Shown here piece by piece: positions 26,675 through 35,833 of a DNA stretch of 64,000 nucleotides. The notes beneath the pieces are model-generated. The model had not been told where the DNA came from. It ran no database searches and saw nothing but the letters and a program-made list of their open reading frames with translations. The translations under genes were made by a program, and so were the position numbers. The stretch lies in contig NZ_JAINDF010000008.1 in assembly GCF_023006325.1 (NCBI RefSeq), positions 1 to 64,000 on the forward strand, in the 5' to 3' direction. The stretch comes from Kordiimonas marina (lineage in GTDB: Bacteria; Pseudomonadota; Alphaproteobacteria; Sphingomonadales; Kordiimonadaceae). The stretch's first letter is position 1; every line of letters starts with the position of its first letter.

Positions 26675-26798
26675 ATGCAGGTGCCCGCGCCGCCCGGACG
26701 GGAGCGTATTGCGGAAAAGCATTTGCAGGGGCGACGATTTCTTGATAGCGGTTCTGGATCGGTACCGGAGCCTGAACCCGGATCAACGAGGAAATCAA

Positions 26799-27830
26799 AT
26801 GCGCAAGCGCCCGATAGCATTGGCGGTCATGATGGCCCTGATCCTGCCTGGCTCCACAGCCTATGCAGGCGGGAAGCACTCCATTGGCAGGCTGCGGACT
26901 CTTGAGGCAGCGAAGAACCGGGCCATGTCCTTCGAGCAACAACAGGCCCGTCAGGATGAGGCGTATCTTCAAAAGCGGAATGTAGCACCCAAGGCGAAGA
27001 AGGCCGCTCCGAAGAAGGAGGAGCATAAAATCCCGTACATCCCGGGGTTTGGTCCGAAAAAAGACCGGCTTGAGGTCGCCTATGCCGATACGACGTATCA
27101 GGCCGCGGTCAAATCCAACGATTTCAGGACGCTCTACAATATCCTCGCGCCGGCGGTTTCGGTCGTGCTTGGCAACGGCAAAACCGTGACACGCCGGGAG
27201 ATCCTGGCTGAAGCCCAGTCGAACACCGTGCATTATAAACAGCAGGATGAAGTCCCGGGCACGAGGAGTGTTCGTGTCTTTGGCGACATGGCGGTGGTGA
27301 CCGCGCTCCTGTGGGTGAAGGGTGAGGGCCTCCAGGGCCAGTTTGATGATCACCTCTGGTTCAGCAGCACCTATTTGAGGACGCCGAAAGGCTGGCTTTA
27401 CTGTTTCGGGCAGGTATCTCTGCCCCTGGCACCCGATGCCGTCGACGAAGCGGTGAAGCAAGCGAAACTGGCCATGCAAGTGAACCTTGCGGCCGAAAAA
27501 TCGAGCGACCCAAGCGGTCCTTATGCGCAAGCCAGCCCCTACGATCAGACCGGAGGGGATATCCAGACCTTCAAATATGGCCGAAGCGGCCGATTGAGCC
27601 GAAGCAGCCGAAGCAGTCAATATGGCCAGGACAGCCAGTACGGCCAAGCCGACCAGTCCGGGACCAACCAGTATGGTACCGACCAGTCCTCCGGTACCGA
27701 CCCTTACGGCAATGACCCGTATGGCACGGGAAGCCAGACCGACCAGGGCTATCAGACCGATCAAACCGGCCAGGACGGTCAGGACAACCAGGACAATCAG
27801 AACACCGATCCGTCGTCACCTTACCACTGA
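26799..27830 (+). CDS. Secreted NTF2-like protein with Q/Y/G/D-rich tail
   Basis: A 343-residue exported protein: signal peptide (to about residue 24, TAYA-G), a basic linker with KKAAPKKEEHK (about 66-78), an SnoaL/NTF2-like fold at about 90-220 (YADTTYQAAVKSNDFRTLY ... GWLYCFGQVS), and from about 245 a low-complexity tail of repeated QYGQ, YGTDQ, DPYGNDPYG, QTDQ and DNQDNQ units. The tail looks prion-like or disordered and could mediate assembly or surface attachment. ATG 26799 has GAGGAAATCAA upstream. Function unknown. Confidence 0.75.
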   Translation: MRKRPIALAVMMALILPGSTAYAGGKHSIGRLRTLEAAKNRAMSFEQQQARQDEAYLQKRNVAPKAKKAAPKKEEHKIPYIPGFGPKKDRLEVAYADTTYQAAVKSNDFRTLYNILAPAVSVVLGNGKTVTRREILAEAQSNTVHYKQQDEVPGTRSVRVFGDMAVVTALLWVKGEGLQGQFDDHLWFSSTYLRTPKGWLYCFGQVSLPLAPDAVDEAVKQAKLAMQVNLAAEKSSDPSGPYAQASPYDQTGGDIQTFKYGRSGRLSRSSRSSQYGQDSQYGQADQSGTNQYGTDQSSGTDPYGNDPYGTGSQTDQGYQTDQTGQDGQDNQDNQNTDPSSPYH

Positions 27831-27880
27831 GCAGTCAGCTGGGAGGATGAGGAGTGTCCAGTCTCGCGGGCGGTTCAGGT

Positions 27881-28837
27881 TCAGGCGTCTGCCGGGGCTT
27901 TGTCGAGCGGCTTTGACGCCCGCTTGTGGCCTTCGAAGCTTTGGGCCTCGATAAAGACGCGGTAGACCTCCGGGTGGACGGCCTTGAGGCGGGCCTCTAA
28001 CCGGCTGACGGTTTTCTCGACGTCCGACGCCTTGAGGTTATCCTTGAAATCGAGGCTGACGGCCACCAGCACTTCATCGGGGCCGAAATGCATGGTCAGG
28101 AATTCGTTGATCCGCTCCACACCGTCTTCCTCGACAATCAGCGCGCGCATGGACTCCCGCGCCTCCGGTGCAACGCCTTCCCCTGTCAGCAGGCTTTGGC
28201 ATTCGTAAGCCAGGAACATGGCGGTCACCGCCAGGATCAGGCCGATGACCAGGGAGGCAACGCCGTCGAGCACGGGCATATGCAGTGTTTCGGATAGATA
28301 GACGCCGATGAGCGCGACGACGAGGCCGAGCAGGGCGGCGGTGTCCTCAAACAGAACGGTGAAGATGGTCGGGTCCTTGCTGGACCGGACGGCGGCAAAC
28401 CAGCTGCGATGGCCTTTCTCGGCTTTGAATTCTCTAAGTGCGACCAGCCAGGAACCGGTTTCGAACAGGATGGCGAGGCCGAGGATCAGATAGTTGACCC
28501 AGGCATTTTCCACCGGGGACGGATCGTGGATCTTGCTGATGCCATGCAGGATGGAAACCCCGGCGCCGAGCCCGAAGATCAGCACGGCAACGACGAAGGC
28601 CCAGAAATAAAGCTGCAAACCGTGGCCGAACGGATGGTCGGTCGTCGCCGGTTTGGATGCGCGCTTCATGCCGTACAGAATCAGGCCCTGGTTGCCGGTG
28701 TCGACGAGCGAGTGGATCGCCTCGCTCAGCATGGCGGCGCTGCCCGTATAGGCGGCAGCAATAAATTTGGTGACCGCGATGGCGCTGTTGCCTGCGAGCG
28801 CCGCAAAAATCACCGTTTTCGACCCGTGTGCCGACAT
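27881..28837 (-). CDS. Cation diffusion facilitator (CDF) family transporter
   Basis: A 318-residue CDF protein with about five or six membrane helices. The metal-site motifs are SEAIHSLVDTGNQ in helix 2 and FEDTAALLGLVVALIGV in helix 5, followed by a cytoplasmic ferredoxin-like domain (about 215-300). It resembles the ZnT9-like (SLC30A9) branch, which carries Zn or Mn/Fe/Co out of the cytoplasm in exchange for protons; the metal is not certain. I start at ATG 28837 rather than TTG 28846. Confidence 0.87.
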   Translation of the reverse strand: MSAHGSKTVIFAALAGNSAIAVTKFIAAAYTGSAAMLSEAIHSLVDTGNQGLILYGMKRASKPATTDHPFGHGLQLYFWAFVVAVLIFGLGAGVSILHGISKIHDPSPVENAWVNYLILGLAILFETGSWLVALREFKAEKGHRSWFAAVRSSKDPTIFTVLFEDTAALLGLVVALIGVYLSETLHMPVLDGVASLVIGLILAVTAMFLAYECQSLLTGEGVAPEARESMRALIVEEDGVERINEFLTMHFGPDEVLVAVSLDFKDNLKASDVEKTVSRLEARLKAVHPEVYRVFIEAQSFEGHKRASKPLDKAPADA

Positions 28838-28992
28838 ATGGCTCAATCCCCTCTGTGTCCTGGCGGGTATGCCGGGGCATCCGTCTTCATTGCCTGCCTC
28901 TTGTCGCCGCTTGGGCGGGCGAATGCAAGCCCCGGCTTGATCGAAAAGGGGGCCGCCGGAATGGAGAATGGTTCAGCAGGAAGCAAGCAGGG

Positions 28993-30145
28993 CTATTGCC
29001 CGCCCTTGCCTCCGCTGTTGTCTTCAACCTCTTCGACATCCACATGGCCTTTGCGCGCGGCCTTGCGTTTCTGAATCTTGATCAGATAGTGCATCACCAG
29101 GTTGGGCACACGTACCCCGGCCAGGTGGCCATTCTTCTGAATTAGCCAGTCTTCCATCTGTTGGGCGTTGATTGATTTGAGAGACCCTATAAGCGCCGCG
29201 GGGTTGCCCGCGTTGGGGTTGCTGTCATTGCGAATACCCTGCATGAGGTCGGCGATATAATAATCGTGGGTCGTGGCCTTGACTGCGTCCGCGTTCCGGA
29301 AGCGCGAGGCATAATAAGTGTCGGCATATTTGGCCAGATGGGCCTTAAGATCATCGGGCCAGGCCGGGAACAGCGCGCGGTTTTCTCCGTAGAACTCGGA
29401 CACGCGCAGCAGGGTGCCGTCCATCCGGGCGCCGCGGTTCGAGTTGATGAACTCCACGGCATTCTGCTTCAGCATGTCCCACACAGTATGGGCGGTGAAG
29501 GCGACCTTGGTAATATTGGGTGATCCCACATAGCCCTTGAACAGGCCATACATGACAAGCGGGTCCCGCCAGCCGGGCATCAGGATACGGTATTGAATGT
29601 CATTGAGCGACAGCCTGACCCCCGCGACCTTGAGGAGCTTCTTGTCCAGAAGGCCGTGGTGGCCGTCCGGCCCATAAAGAAGCGTTCGGATCTGCTGTTC
29701 CGGATAGGCCCGCCCCAGCGCTTCGACGAGCGTGATATTATAGAGATTAAGCCAGTAGGCCAGCTGCTGGTTTTTCGTCCATTCCTTCATGGGGATAGCG
29801 CCGGGCATGGCTTCCAGTTCCCGCCGGATACGGAGCAGTTTTTTCAGGTTTTCGTTCACTTCCAGCGTCTGGAAATAGAAACGGTTGCCCTCATAACGCA
29901 GGTTGGATGTGTTGCCGATGACGAAATGTTGGCCGATGCCGGGGCGGGGGCGCGAACGCCCGGTCGGACGGCCCGGCATCGAACACGGATGCGTTCAGGA
30001 TGTAGGACCAGTCGGCATAGGAAATGGCGACGGTTTCTTGTGCGTTGTGTGCCGCGAACGGCTTGGGCAGCGATTGACCGGCAAGCACCGGGCTGCTGAT
30101 GACAAGTGCAGCGGCCATGACGACAGCTTTGATGGTAACGGTCAT
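28993..30145 (-). pseudogene. DUF547 family secreted protein, frameshifted
   Basis: The gene starts at ATG 30145 (GAGGGGGGA upstream) with a signal peptide (VISSPVLAGQ) and reads to FDAGPSDRAFAPP. The matching continuation RPGIGQHFVIGNTSNLRYEG and the full DUF547 domain (EWTKNQQLAYWLNLYNITLVE ... HTVWDMLKQNAVEFIN) lie in another frame. Removing one base from a run of five G (29946-29950, plus strand) fuses the frames seamlessly to about 384 residues. So this is either a recent single-base insertion or a sequencing error in a homopolymer. DUF547 function is unknown. The 28993-29979 part alone would lack its signal peptide. Confidence 0.8.
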
Positions 30146-30708
30146 GTGAAGTCCCCCCTCTGAGACAGGACGGCATGCTGCATCAGCGAACCTAAACCTA
30201 GGATTAATCAAATATGACGCGATAATTAATCGGCATAGGAGTTTTTATGCCTGTGTAGTGGGGGATGAGCTACATAAAAATATAATCATTTGCATTAATA
30301 TAGAATCGCTGAGTGTAATCGTTTGCATAAAACAATGACCATTTTACTCTTTGTTAAACATTTCCCGTCTAAAGCGAATAACCGCGGAAACAAAGTAAAC
30401 GCGAAAATAAAATGCATCAGGCATTTGAAATGTCTGAATGCCTTCTTTTCCTTCTCCTTTGGTGCCATCGCGGGGGATTGTGCCAAAGGATCGTTATGAG
30501 TGACCGAGGAGCGGGTGACCCTGTCCGGTTCAACCTCTGGAATACCTGGGTGGCCCTTTGGCCGCTGACACATCTTGCGCTTGGCAGCCTGCGCCCAGCG
30601 GCCTGCGTATCAAGATGATTCCAGCCGTTTGATCGGCCCTCTCCGGAGAACTGTGCATGTCCCAAATCGAAATGCCTCATCGCAGGCGGCTATTCAGGTA
30701 AGAGAAAG
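30146..30708. other. AT-rich intergenic region before chemoreceptor
   Basis: No gene is supported in these 560 bases. The left part (30200-30420) is AT-rich. It contains the inverted repeat GGCATA...TATGCC (30232-30251) and two 16-bp direct repeats described separately. It must hold the promoters of the DUF547 gene (leftward) and the chemoreceptor (rightward). Confidence 0.55.
30283..30331. repeat. Pair of 16-bp direct repeats, 33 bp apart
   Basis: TAATCATTTGCATTAA (30283-30298) and TAATCGTTTGCATAAA (30316-30331) match at 13 of 16 or more positions. The start-to-start distance is 33 bp, about three helical turns, as expected for two protein sites on one DNA face. The bound factor is unknown. 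Confidence 0.5.
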
Positions 30709-32472
30709 ATGATGTTGAACAAGAATGCAGAGTTAAGGGTCCAATTCTCACGAAGCGCCTTCATCAATATCAGCATGATCGTGATGATCAGTGTGCTGGC
30801 GGCTTTCGGGATTATGACGCTCAAAAGCGCGCTCGGCCGGTCAGAGCTCATCACCAAGGCCATGCGCCATCATATGTATGCCGACATGATGCATGACAGC
30901 GTTCGGGCTGACATTTTCGCCATGTATCATGCCGCGTCGGTCGGCGACCGGGCCGAGATGGCGAAAGTGGACGAAACCTTCAAGGAAGATGCGCAAGGCT
31001 TCCGCGATGCGATCGAGAAAAACAAGCAACTGAAACTGCCGAAGGAAATGCGCAGTGACCTCAATGAGGTGGATGCGCCGCTTGAGGCCTATCTCGTCAA
31101 GGCTGCCCATCTGGTGCAGGCGATCCGCAAGAATTACCATTCGCTGACAACCGATGAAGTCGTTGATTTCACCAATAATTTCGATGCTCTCGGTGAGAAA
31201 ATGGACAGGGTGTCCCACCGGGTTGAGAAGATGGAGATCAGCGAGGACAACAGTCATCTTTTCTGGTCTTATCTGGTGCTGGTGCTGACGGTGCTTGCCG
31301 GGGTGGCGAGCGCGGGATTTTCGCTTTATCTGCGCAAGCATAACTTCGCCCATATTGTGGGGCCTGTGACCAATGTTTCCGGGGTGATGGAGCAGCTGTC
31401 ACACGCGACCGATGACGAGGATATCGTCATTCCCTATACCGATCGCGGCAACGAAATCGGCCGCATGGCCAAGGCGCTTCTGGTCTTCAAGGAAGCAGGC
31501 GAGGAACGGCGTCGCCTCGAAGCCCAGCGGCTGGAGGCCGAGAAACGCCAGATTGAGGAAGCCCGCGAACGTGAGGCCCTGGAAGAGAAGCGCCAGCGGG
31601 AACTGGAAGAACAAGCGCTCAGGACCCAGGAACGCGTGCGCCGGGAAATGGCGGATTCGTTCGAAGGCAAGATTGCTGGTGTCGTGCGCGAGCTGATGGC
31701 CAAGGCCGATGTGCTCAAACAGTCGGCCCAGGCAGTCGGCCGCTCGGCCAAGGAAACGGCTGCAAAATCCGGACAATGTGTCTCCGATTCCCAATCGGCG
31801 GGGGAAAGTGTCCAATCGGTCGCCGCAGGGGCTGAGGAAATGGCGGCATCGATTTCGGAAATCAGCGCCAGGGTGCAGGAAGCCTCGACCACCACGCGCT
31901 CGGCGACCGATGCCGCCGCGGGCGCTGTGGAGCAGGTCGACTTGCTCGATGGTGTTGCCCAGCGGGTCGGGGAAGTGGTCAAGCTGATCAACGATATTGC
32001 CGAACAAACCAACCTGCTCGCGCTCAATGCGACCATCGAGGCGGCGCGCGCGGGTGACGCCGGCAAAGGCTTTGCCGTGGTTGCCAGCGAGGTCAAAAGC
32101 CTGGCGAACCAGACCGCCAAGGCAACGCAGGAGATCGAAAGCCAGATCGAGGAAATGCAGGGCGCAACCCGCACCGCCATCAGTGCCGTGCGGGACGTGA
32201 CCGACCGGATCGGCAATATCGACCAGATCTCCAGCAGCATCGCCTCGGCGGTTGAGGAGCAGTCGGGCGCGACGAGCGAGATCGGCCGGTCCGCCGCGAT
32301 GGCCTCGGACATGACAGGCAATGTCATCGACAGTATCCAGATTGTCGGCCATGCCGCGGAGGACAATGTGCGCACCATGGCAACCGTGGAAGACGCGGCG
32401 GAGCAGCTGCTCGCCATGTCGGAAGACCTGGAGCGCCAGGTTGCCGATTTTGTCGAGGAAATGCGCCGCTGA
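30709..32472 (+). CDS. Methyl-accepting chemotaxis protein
   Basis: A 587-residue chemoreceptor: TM1 at about 18-40, a four-helix-bundle-type periplasmic sensor (about 41-182), TM2 at about 185-207, HAMP (about 215-268), a highly charged coiled coil rich in E/R (about 263-310), and the signalling tip with [20 protein letters not shown] and [16 protein letters not shown]. It would control CheA and flagellar or twitching motility; the ligand is unknown. The start may be ATG 30709 or 30712. No C-terminal pentapeptide (NWETF) tether is seen. A terminator follows. Confidence 0.92.
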   Translation: MMLNKNAELRVQFSRSAFINISMIVMISVLAAFGIMTLKSALGRSELITKAMRHHMYADMMHDSVRADIFAMYHAASVGDRAEMAKVDETFKEDAQGFRDAIEKNKQLKLPKEMRSDLNEVDAPLEAYLVKAAHLVQAIRKNYHSLTTDEVVDFTNNFDALGEKMDRVSHRVEKMEISEDNSHLFWSYLVLVLTVLAGVASAGFSLYLRKHNFAHIVGPVTNVSGVMEQLSHATDDEDIVIPYTDRGNEIGRMAKALLVFKEAGEERRRLEAQRLEAEKRQIEEAREREALEEKRQRELEEQALRTQERVRREMADSFEGKIAGVVRELMAKADVLKQSAQAVGRSAKETAAKSGQCVSDSQSAGESVQSVAAGAEEMAASISEISARVQEASTTTRSATDAAAGAVEQVDLLDGVAQRVGEVVKLINDIAEQTNLLALNATIEAARAGDAGKGFAVVASEVKSLANQTAKATQEIESQIEEMQGATRTAISAVRDVTDRIGNIDQISSSIASAVEEQSGATSEIGRSAAMASDMTGNVIDSIQIVGHAAEDNVRTMATVEDAAEQLLAMSEDLERQVADFVEEMRR

Positions 32473-32494
32473 CGCAGCCGCTGAAGCATATAAC

Positions 32495-32533
32495 AGGCGG
32501 GTGGGGCCATGCTGCCACCTGCCTTTCTTTTTG
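32495..32533 (+). terminator. Rho-independent terminator after chemoreceptor
   Basis: AGGCGGGTGG (32495-32504) pairs with CCACCTGCCT (32515-32524), one G-T wobble, loop of ten, followed by TTTCTTTTT. Confidence 0.75.
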
Positions 32534-32541
32534 ATAATTGA

Positions 32542-32553
32542 GTTGACATCAAC
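32542..32553. promoter_or_regulatory. GTTGACATCAAC palindrome upstream of GST
   Basis: Arms GTTGA/TCAAC around CA, 54 bases before the GST start at 32608, followed by ATATAC. A nearly identical motif precedes the second GST at 36697 (site 36601-36612). TTGACA inside it could also serve as a -35 element. Confidence 0.45.
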
Positions 32554-32607
32554 ATATACATGGTCCTGACTAGGCTGGTTTCATAAAACACATGCTAGGA
32601 AAGTTTC

Positions 32608-33279
32608 ATGGCCCTGGTGCTTCATTATCATCCACTCTCGTCCTTCTGCCATAAGGTGCTGATCGCGCTTTATGAGAAGGAGATTGATTTCGACCTCCAT
32701 CATCTTGACCTTGCGGCCCCCGGCGTGCGGGAACGGTTCAATGCCCTGTGGCCGGTCGGCAAGATGCCTGTGCTCGAGGACAGTGGCCGTGGCCAGGTGA
32801 TGGGAGAGGCCAGCATCATTATCGAGTATCTCGATCTGCATTATCCGGGCGCGCGGCAGATGCTCCCGGCTGACGCGGACGCGGCACTGGAAGTGCGCCT
32901 GTGGGGCCAGATCATGGATAATTATGTCCAGCACCAGATGCAGAAATGCGTCACCGACGGCATGCGCCCCGAAGGAAAGGGCGACCCTTTCGGTGTCACG
33001 GAGGCGGCAGCCTGCATCAAGAACTGCTTCAGGCTCATCAATGACCGGATGAAGGACCGTGCCTGGCTTGCCGGCGAGGACTTCAGCCTCGCCGACTGCG
33101 CGGCCGAGCCGGCGCTTTTCTATGGCCGCTTGGTCGTGCCGATGGAGGATTTCCCGCACCTGAGCGCTTATTTCGAGCGTCTGATCGCGCGGCCGACCGT
33201 CGCCCGCGTGCTTGAGGAAGCCAGGCCCTGGTTCCACCTGCTTCCGGTGGCGGACCGGCTGGAGGCGCGCTTCTGCTAG
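32608..33279 (+). CDS. Glutathione S-transferase family protein
   Basis: A 223-residue GST: thioredoxin-fold N-domain with LHYHPLSSFCHKVLIALYE (possible catalytic Ser/Cys at 11-14), the cis-Pro GKMPVLED and the glutathione gamma-Glu motif GEASIIIEYLD, then an all-helical C-domain with DFSLADCAAEPAL. Likely detoxifies electrophiles or acts as an isomerase or dehalogenase. ATG 32608 has AGGAAAG. It shares an upstream palindrome with the GST at 36697, so the two may be co-regulated. Confidence 0.9.
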   Translation: MALVLHYHPLSSFCHKVLIALYEKEIDFDLHHLDLAAPGVRERFNALWPVGKMPVLEDSGRGQVMGEASIIIEYLDLHYPGARQMLPADADAALEVRLWGQIMDNYVQHQMQKCVTDGMRPEGKGDPFGVTEAAACIKNCFRLINDRMKDRAWLAGEDFSLADCAAEPALFYGRLVVPMEDFPHLSAYFERLIARPTVARVLEEARPWFHLLPVADRLEARFC

Positions 33280-33284
33280 GCCCT

Positions 33285-33321
33285 TGACTCGAGTCACTTG
33301 AAAAATTTGCAAATATTTGCA
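33285..33321. promoter_or_regulatory. Two palindromes upstream of pullulanase
   Basis: TGACTCGAGTCA (33285-33296, perfect 12-mer) and TGCAAATATTTGCA (33308-33321, perfect 14-mer) lie 80-120 bases before the secreted pullulanase. The second has the size and TGCAAA half-site of LacI-family sugar operators, though it lacks the central CG. Carbohydrate control of the gene is inferred. Confidence 0.5.
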
Positions 33322-33401
33322 TCGTTTTGGGGTACCCGTCGCTTAAGGCCTTTGATAGGCTGCATCCCGCGCTAATCATGGCGTGGGAATAGGGGAAAGT
33401 C

Positions 33402-35801
33402 ATGCCATCGGCCACATGGACCAGTCTTGCCACTCGTTTGTTTTTGACAATAGTTCCTGTTTTTGCAGGCCTGCCCGTGCAAGCGGTGGACCTGCCGGTG
33501 GTTACGGCGGAAGCCGCGCCGGTGACGGCTCTGCGCGCGGAAATCCGCGGCGAGAAAGCGATCTGGGTGCGGGAGGTCGGCGGCAAGCGGCTTGATCCGG
33601 CCCTGTGGCAGCTGACCGATGCCAAGGGCGGGGTGATCCCCATCACGGCAGTGCTGCCGCAACAGGCCGATACCGTCCTCATCGTGCCGAAGCAGCCGAT
33701 CAACATCCGCCGCGTTTATTATGTCGCGCTTCCCGCTGACAAGCTCCGTGTCCGGGCCCGTTTTGATGGCTGGTTCCGCACACTTTATTCCGACAAGCCT
33801 TTGGGTGCCAACGTGGCCCCGGATCATAAGTCCACCACCTTCCGGGTGTTTGCGCCGCGCGCGACGGCGGTCAGCCTTTACCTCTATGACAAGCCGGATG
33901 AAAAGCCGAACAGCCTTATGGAGCCGCTTGCGCTGGTACGGGACGAGAATGGCGTGTTCGAAGTCACGCTGCCGGGCGACCTCAAGGGCAAATATTATGA
34001 TTTCACCGTCCACGGGCCCGATGACCCCGGCAACCAGTTTTACGAACAGGCACCGGTGCATGTGAGCGACCCCTATGCCCGTGTGCAGGTGGAGGAATAT
34101 AACAAAAGCCGGGTCTGGTATCCGGAGAAGCCAGCTACGCCTTTGAAGGCCGGGCGGCCGAAAATGGAAGACGTGGTCGCTTATGAGCTCCACGTCCGCG
34201 ATTTCACGAACCGCCTGCCGGTCAAGGCGGCGATCAAGGGCCGCATTCCGGCGATGACGGTGAAGGGGCTCACCAACAGCCACGGCCAGCCGATCGGGTT
34301 CGATTATCTCACCCGTCTCGGCATCAATGTGGTGCATCTGATGCCGATGCAACAGTTCATGAGCTACCCGACCAAGGAGTGGCGGGCCATCTTCCATAAT
34401 GACCCGGACATGAAGGCGGTCGGCATTAATGACGAGAATTACCAGTGGGGTTATTCGACGACCCACGCCTTCGCGATTGAGGGACGTTACCGCGCGCGCA
34501 ATGCCGAGCCGGGGGCCGAGCGCGATGAGTTCCGGGACCTGATCCAGGCGTTCCATGACCACGGCATTGCGGTCGTCGTCGATATCGTGCCGAACCATAC
34601 GGGCGAGAATATGCGCGGCGGCAAGCTGCCGGTGAACCTCAATGCCTTCGGCCACTATTATTATTACCGCACCGATGATGAGGGCCGGGAAATCGGTCCT
34701 TACGGCAATGAGGTCAAAACCGAGGACCGGCCGATGGTGCAGCGCTGGCTGATCGACCAGGCCAAGATGCTGGTGGATGAGTTCGGGGTCGACGGCTTTC
34801 GCATCGATCTCGCCGGTCAGCTGGACCGCCAGACGCTGCTGAAGCTCCGACAGGCTGTGGGGCCGGATGTGCTGATCTATGGTGAGCCGTGGATTCCGGT
34901 CTCCGACCCCTATGTGAAGGCCAATAAAAGCTGGCACTGGTACAAGGAAAACGCCCCCATCACCTTCTTCCAGGATGATGCCCGCAACGCTTTCAAGGGC
35001 TCGCCTTTTGTGCTGAAGAACAAGAGGACAGACCGGGGCTATGCCGGGGGCAATGCCTCCCTGCGCGATGCCGCGATGAAGGGTCTTTCGAACGACCTGG
35101 TGGGCGAGGAGAAAACCGCGAACGGCGGCATCAATTATCTCGATATCCACGATAACTGGGCGCTCGCCGACCGCTTCGCGCTCCATGACTGGGACGGCCG
35201 AAAAGGCGTTGATGTCGGGCCGTACCGCATCGCCGCTACGCTGCTTCTGACGTCCCAGGGGCCTGTGGTTATGCAGGGTGGGACGGAGATGATGCGCTCC
35301 AAGGGTGCCGCCACACTGCACGGGGTTGCCAAACAGACGAAAGAATTCGGGGAAGTGCGGCTGAAGGGCCGGGATGACACCTATAACCAGCGCATCCCCA
35401 ACGAGTTCGTGTGGGAGAATGTCGGCGTCACCAAGGGGCCGAACAACTATAAGGCCATGGAAGCCTTCTGGCATGGCCTCATCGCGCTGCGCATGTCTGA
35501 CTGGGGCACGGTATTCCGCCACGCGGTCAAAACGCCGGGCTGGTACCAGTGGATCACGCCCAAGGACAAGGCGCTCCTGGGTTATGTCACCGGCAGCCGG
35601 GTCATGGTGCTGATGAATGTCGGCGACACGAAGGGAGTGTTCTCTGACGTTACCCCGCCTGCAGGCAACTGGCGTCTGGTCTCAGTGGACGGCAAGGTCG
35701 ACCTGAAAGGCCTCACGGGCGAGGGTGCCCACCTCACCGGCGGTCAGGCCCACACACTCACCGTCCCCGCCACGGGTGTTAAAATCTGGGTCAGGGAATA
35801 G
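33402..35801 (+). CDS. Secreted pullulanase-type GH13 glycosidase
   Basis: A 799-residue exported enzyme (signal peptide to about residue 27). A CBM48-like N-terminal domain (FRVFAPRATAVSLYLYD, about 147-163) precedes the GH13 barrel. Conserved regions: I DIVPNHTGEN; II DGFRIDLAG with nucleophile D469; III LIYGEPW with acid/base E495; IV LDIHDN with D584. Region II resembles type I pullulanases, while the hallmark YNWGYDP appears here as YQWGYSTTHAF, so specificity for alpha-1,6 bonds is probable but not certain. It would debranch starch, glycogen or pullulan outside the cytoplasm. ATG 33402 follows GGGGAAAG. Confidence 0.87.
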   Translation: MPSATWTSLATRLFLTIVPVFAGLPVQAVDLPVVTAEAAPVTALRAEIRGEKAIWVREVGGKRLDPALWQLTDAKGGVIPITAVLPQQADTVLIVPKQPINIRRVYYVALPADKLRVRARFDGWFRTLYSDKPLGANVAPDHKSTTFRVFAPRATAVSLYLYDKPDEKPNSLMEPLALVRDENGVFEVTLPGDLKGKYYDFTVHGPDDPGNQFYEQAPVHVSDPYARVQVEEYNKSRVWYPEKPATPLKAGRPKMEDVVAYELHVRDFTNRLPVKAAIKGRIPAMTVKGLTNSHGQPIGFDYLTRLGINVVHLMPMQQFMSYPTKEWRAIFHNDPDMKAVGINDENYQWGYSTTHAFAIEGRYRARNAEPGAERDEFRDLIQAFHDHGIAVVVDIVPNHTGENMRGGKLPVNLNAFGHYYYYRTDDEGREIGPYGNEVKTEDRPMVQRWLIDQAKMLVDEFGVDGFRIDLAGQLDRQTLLKLRQAVGPDVLIYGEPWIPVSDPYVKANKSWHWYKENAPITFFQDDARNAFKGSPFVLKNKRTDRGYAGGNASLRDAAMKGLSNDLVGEEKTANGGINYLDIHDNWALADRFALHDWDGRKGVDVGPYRIAATLLLTSQGPVVMQGGTEMMRSKGAATLHGVAKQTKEFGEVRLKGRDDTYNQRIPNEFVWENVGVTKGPNNYKAMEAFWHGLIALRMSDWGTVFRHAVKTPGWYQWITPKDKALLGYVTGSRVMVLMNVGDTKGVFSDVTPPAGNWRLVSVDGKVDLKGLTGEGAHLTGGQAHTLTVPATGVKIWVRE

Positions 35802-35833
35802 GCTTTAGTCGCACGCCTTGAAATAGCGGTCAG

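Noticed and set aside
24797-26722. 641-codon frame opposite the dehydrogenase and PPK2 genes
   Set aside because: It spans two well-supported genes and their junction, with no domain of its own.
29941-29951. Programmed frameshift in the DUF547 gene
   Set aside because: The C/G run is not a standard slippery heptamer with a visible stimulatory structure; simple indel or sequencing error is more likely.
33372-35522. 716-codon open frame opposite the pullulanase
   Set aside because: It mirrors the strongly supported GH13 gene, has no recognisable domain and reflects GC-rich codon bias.
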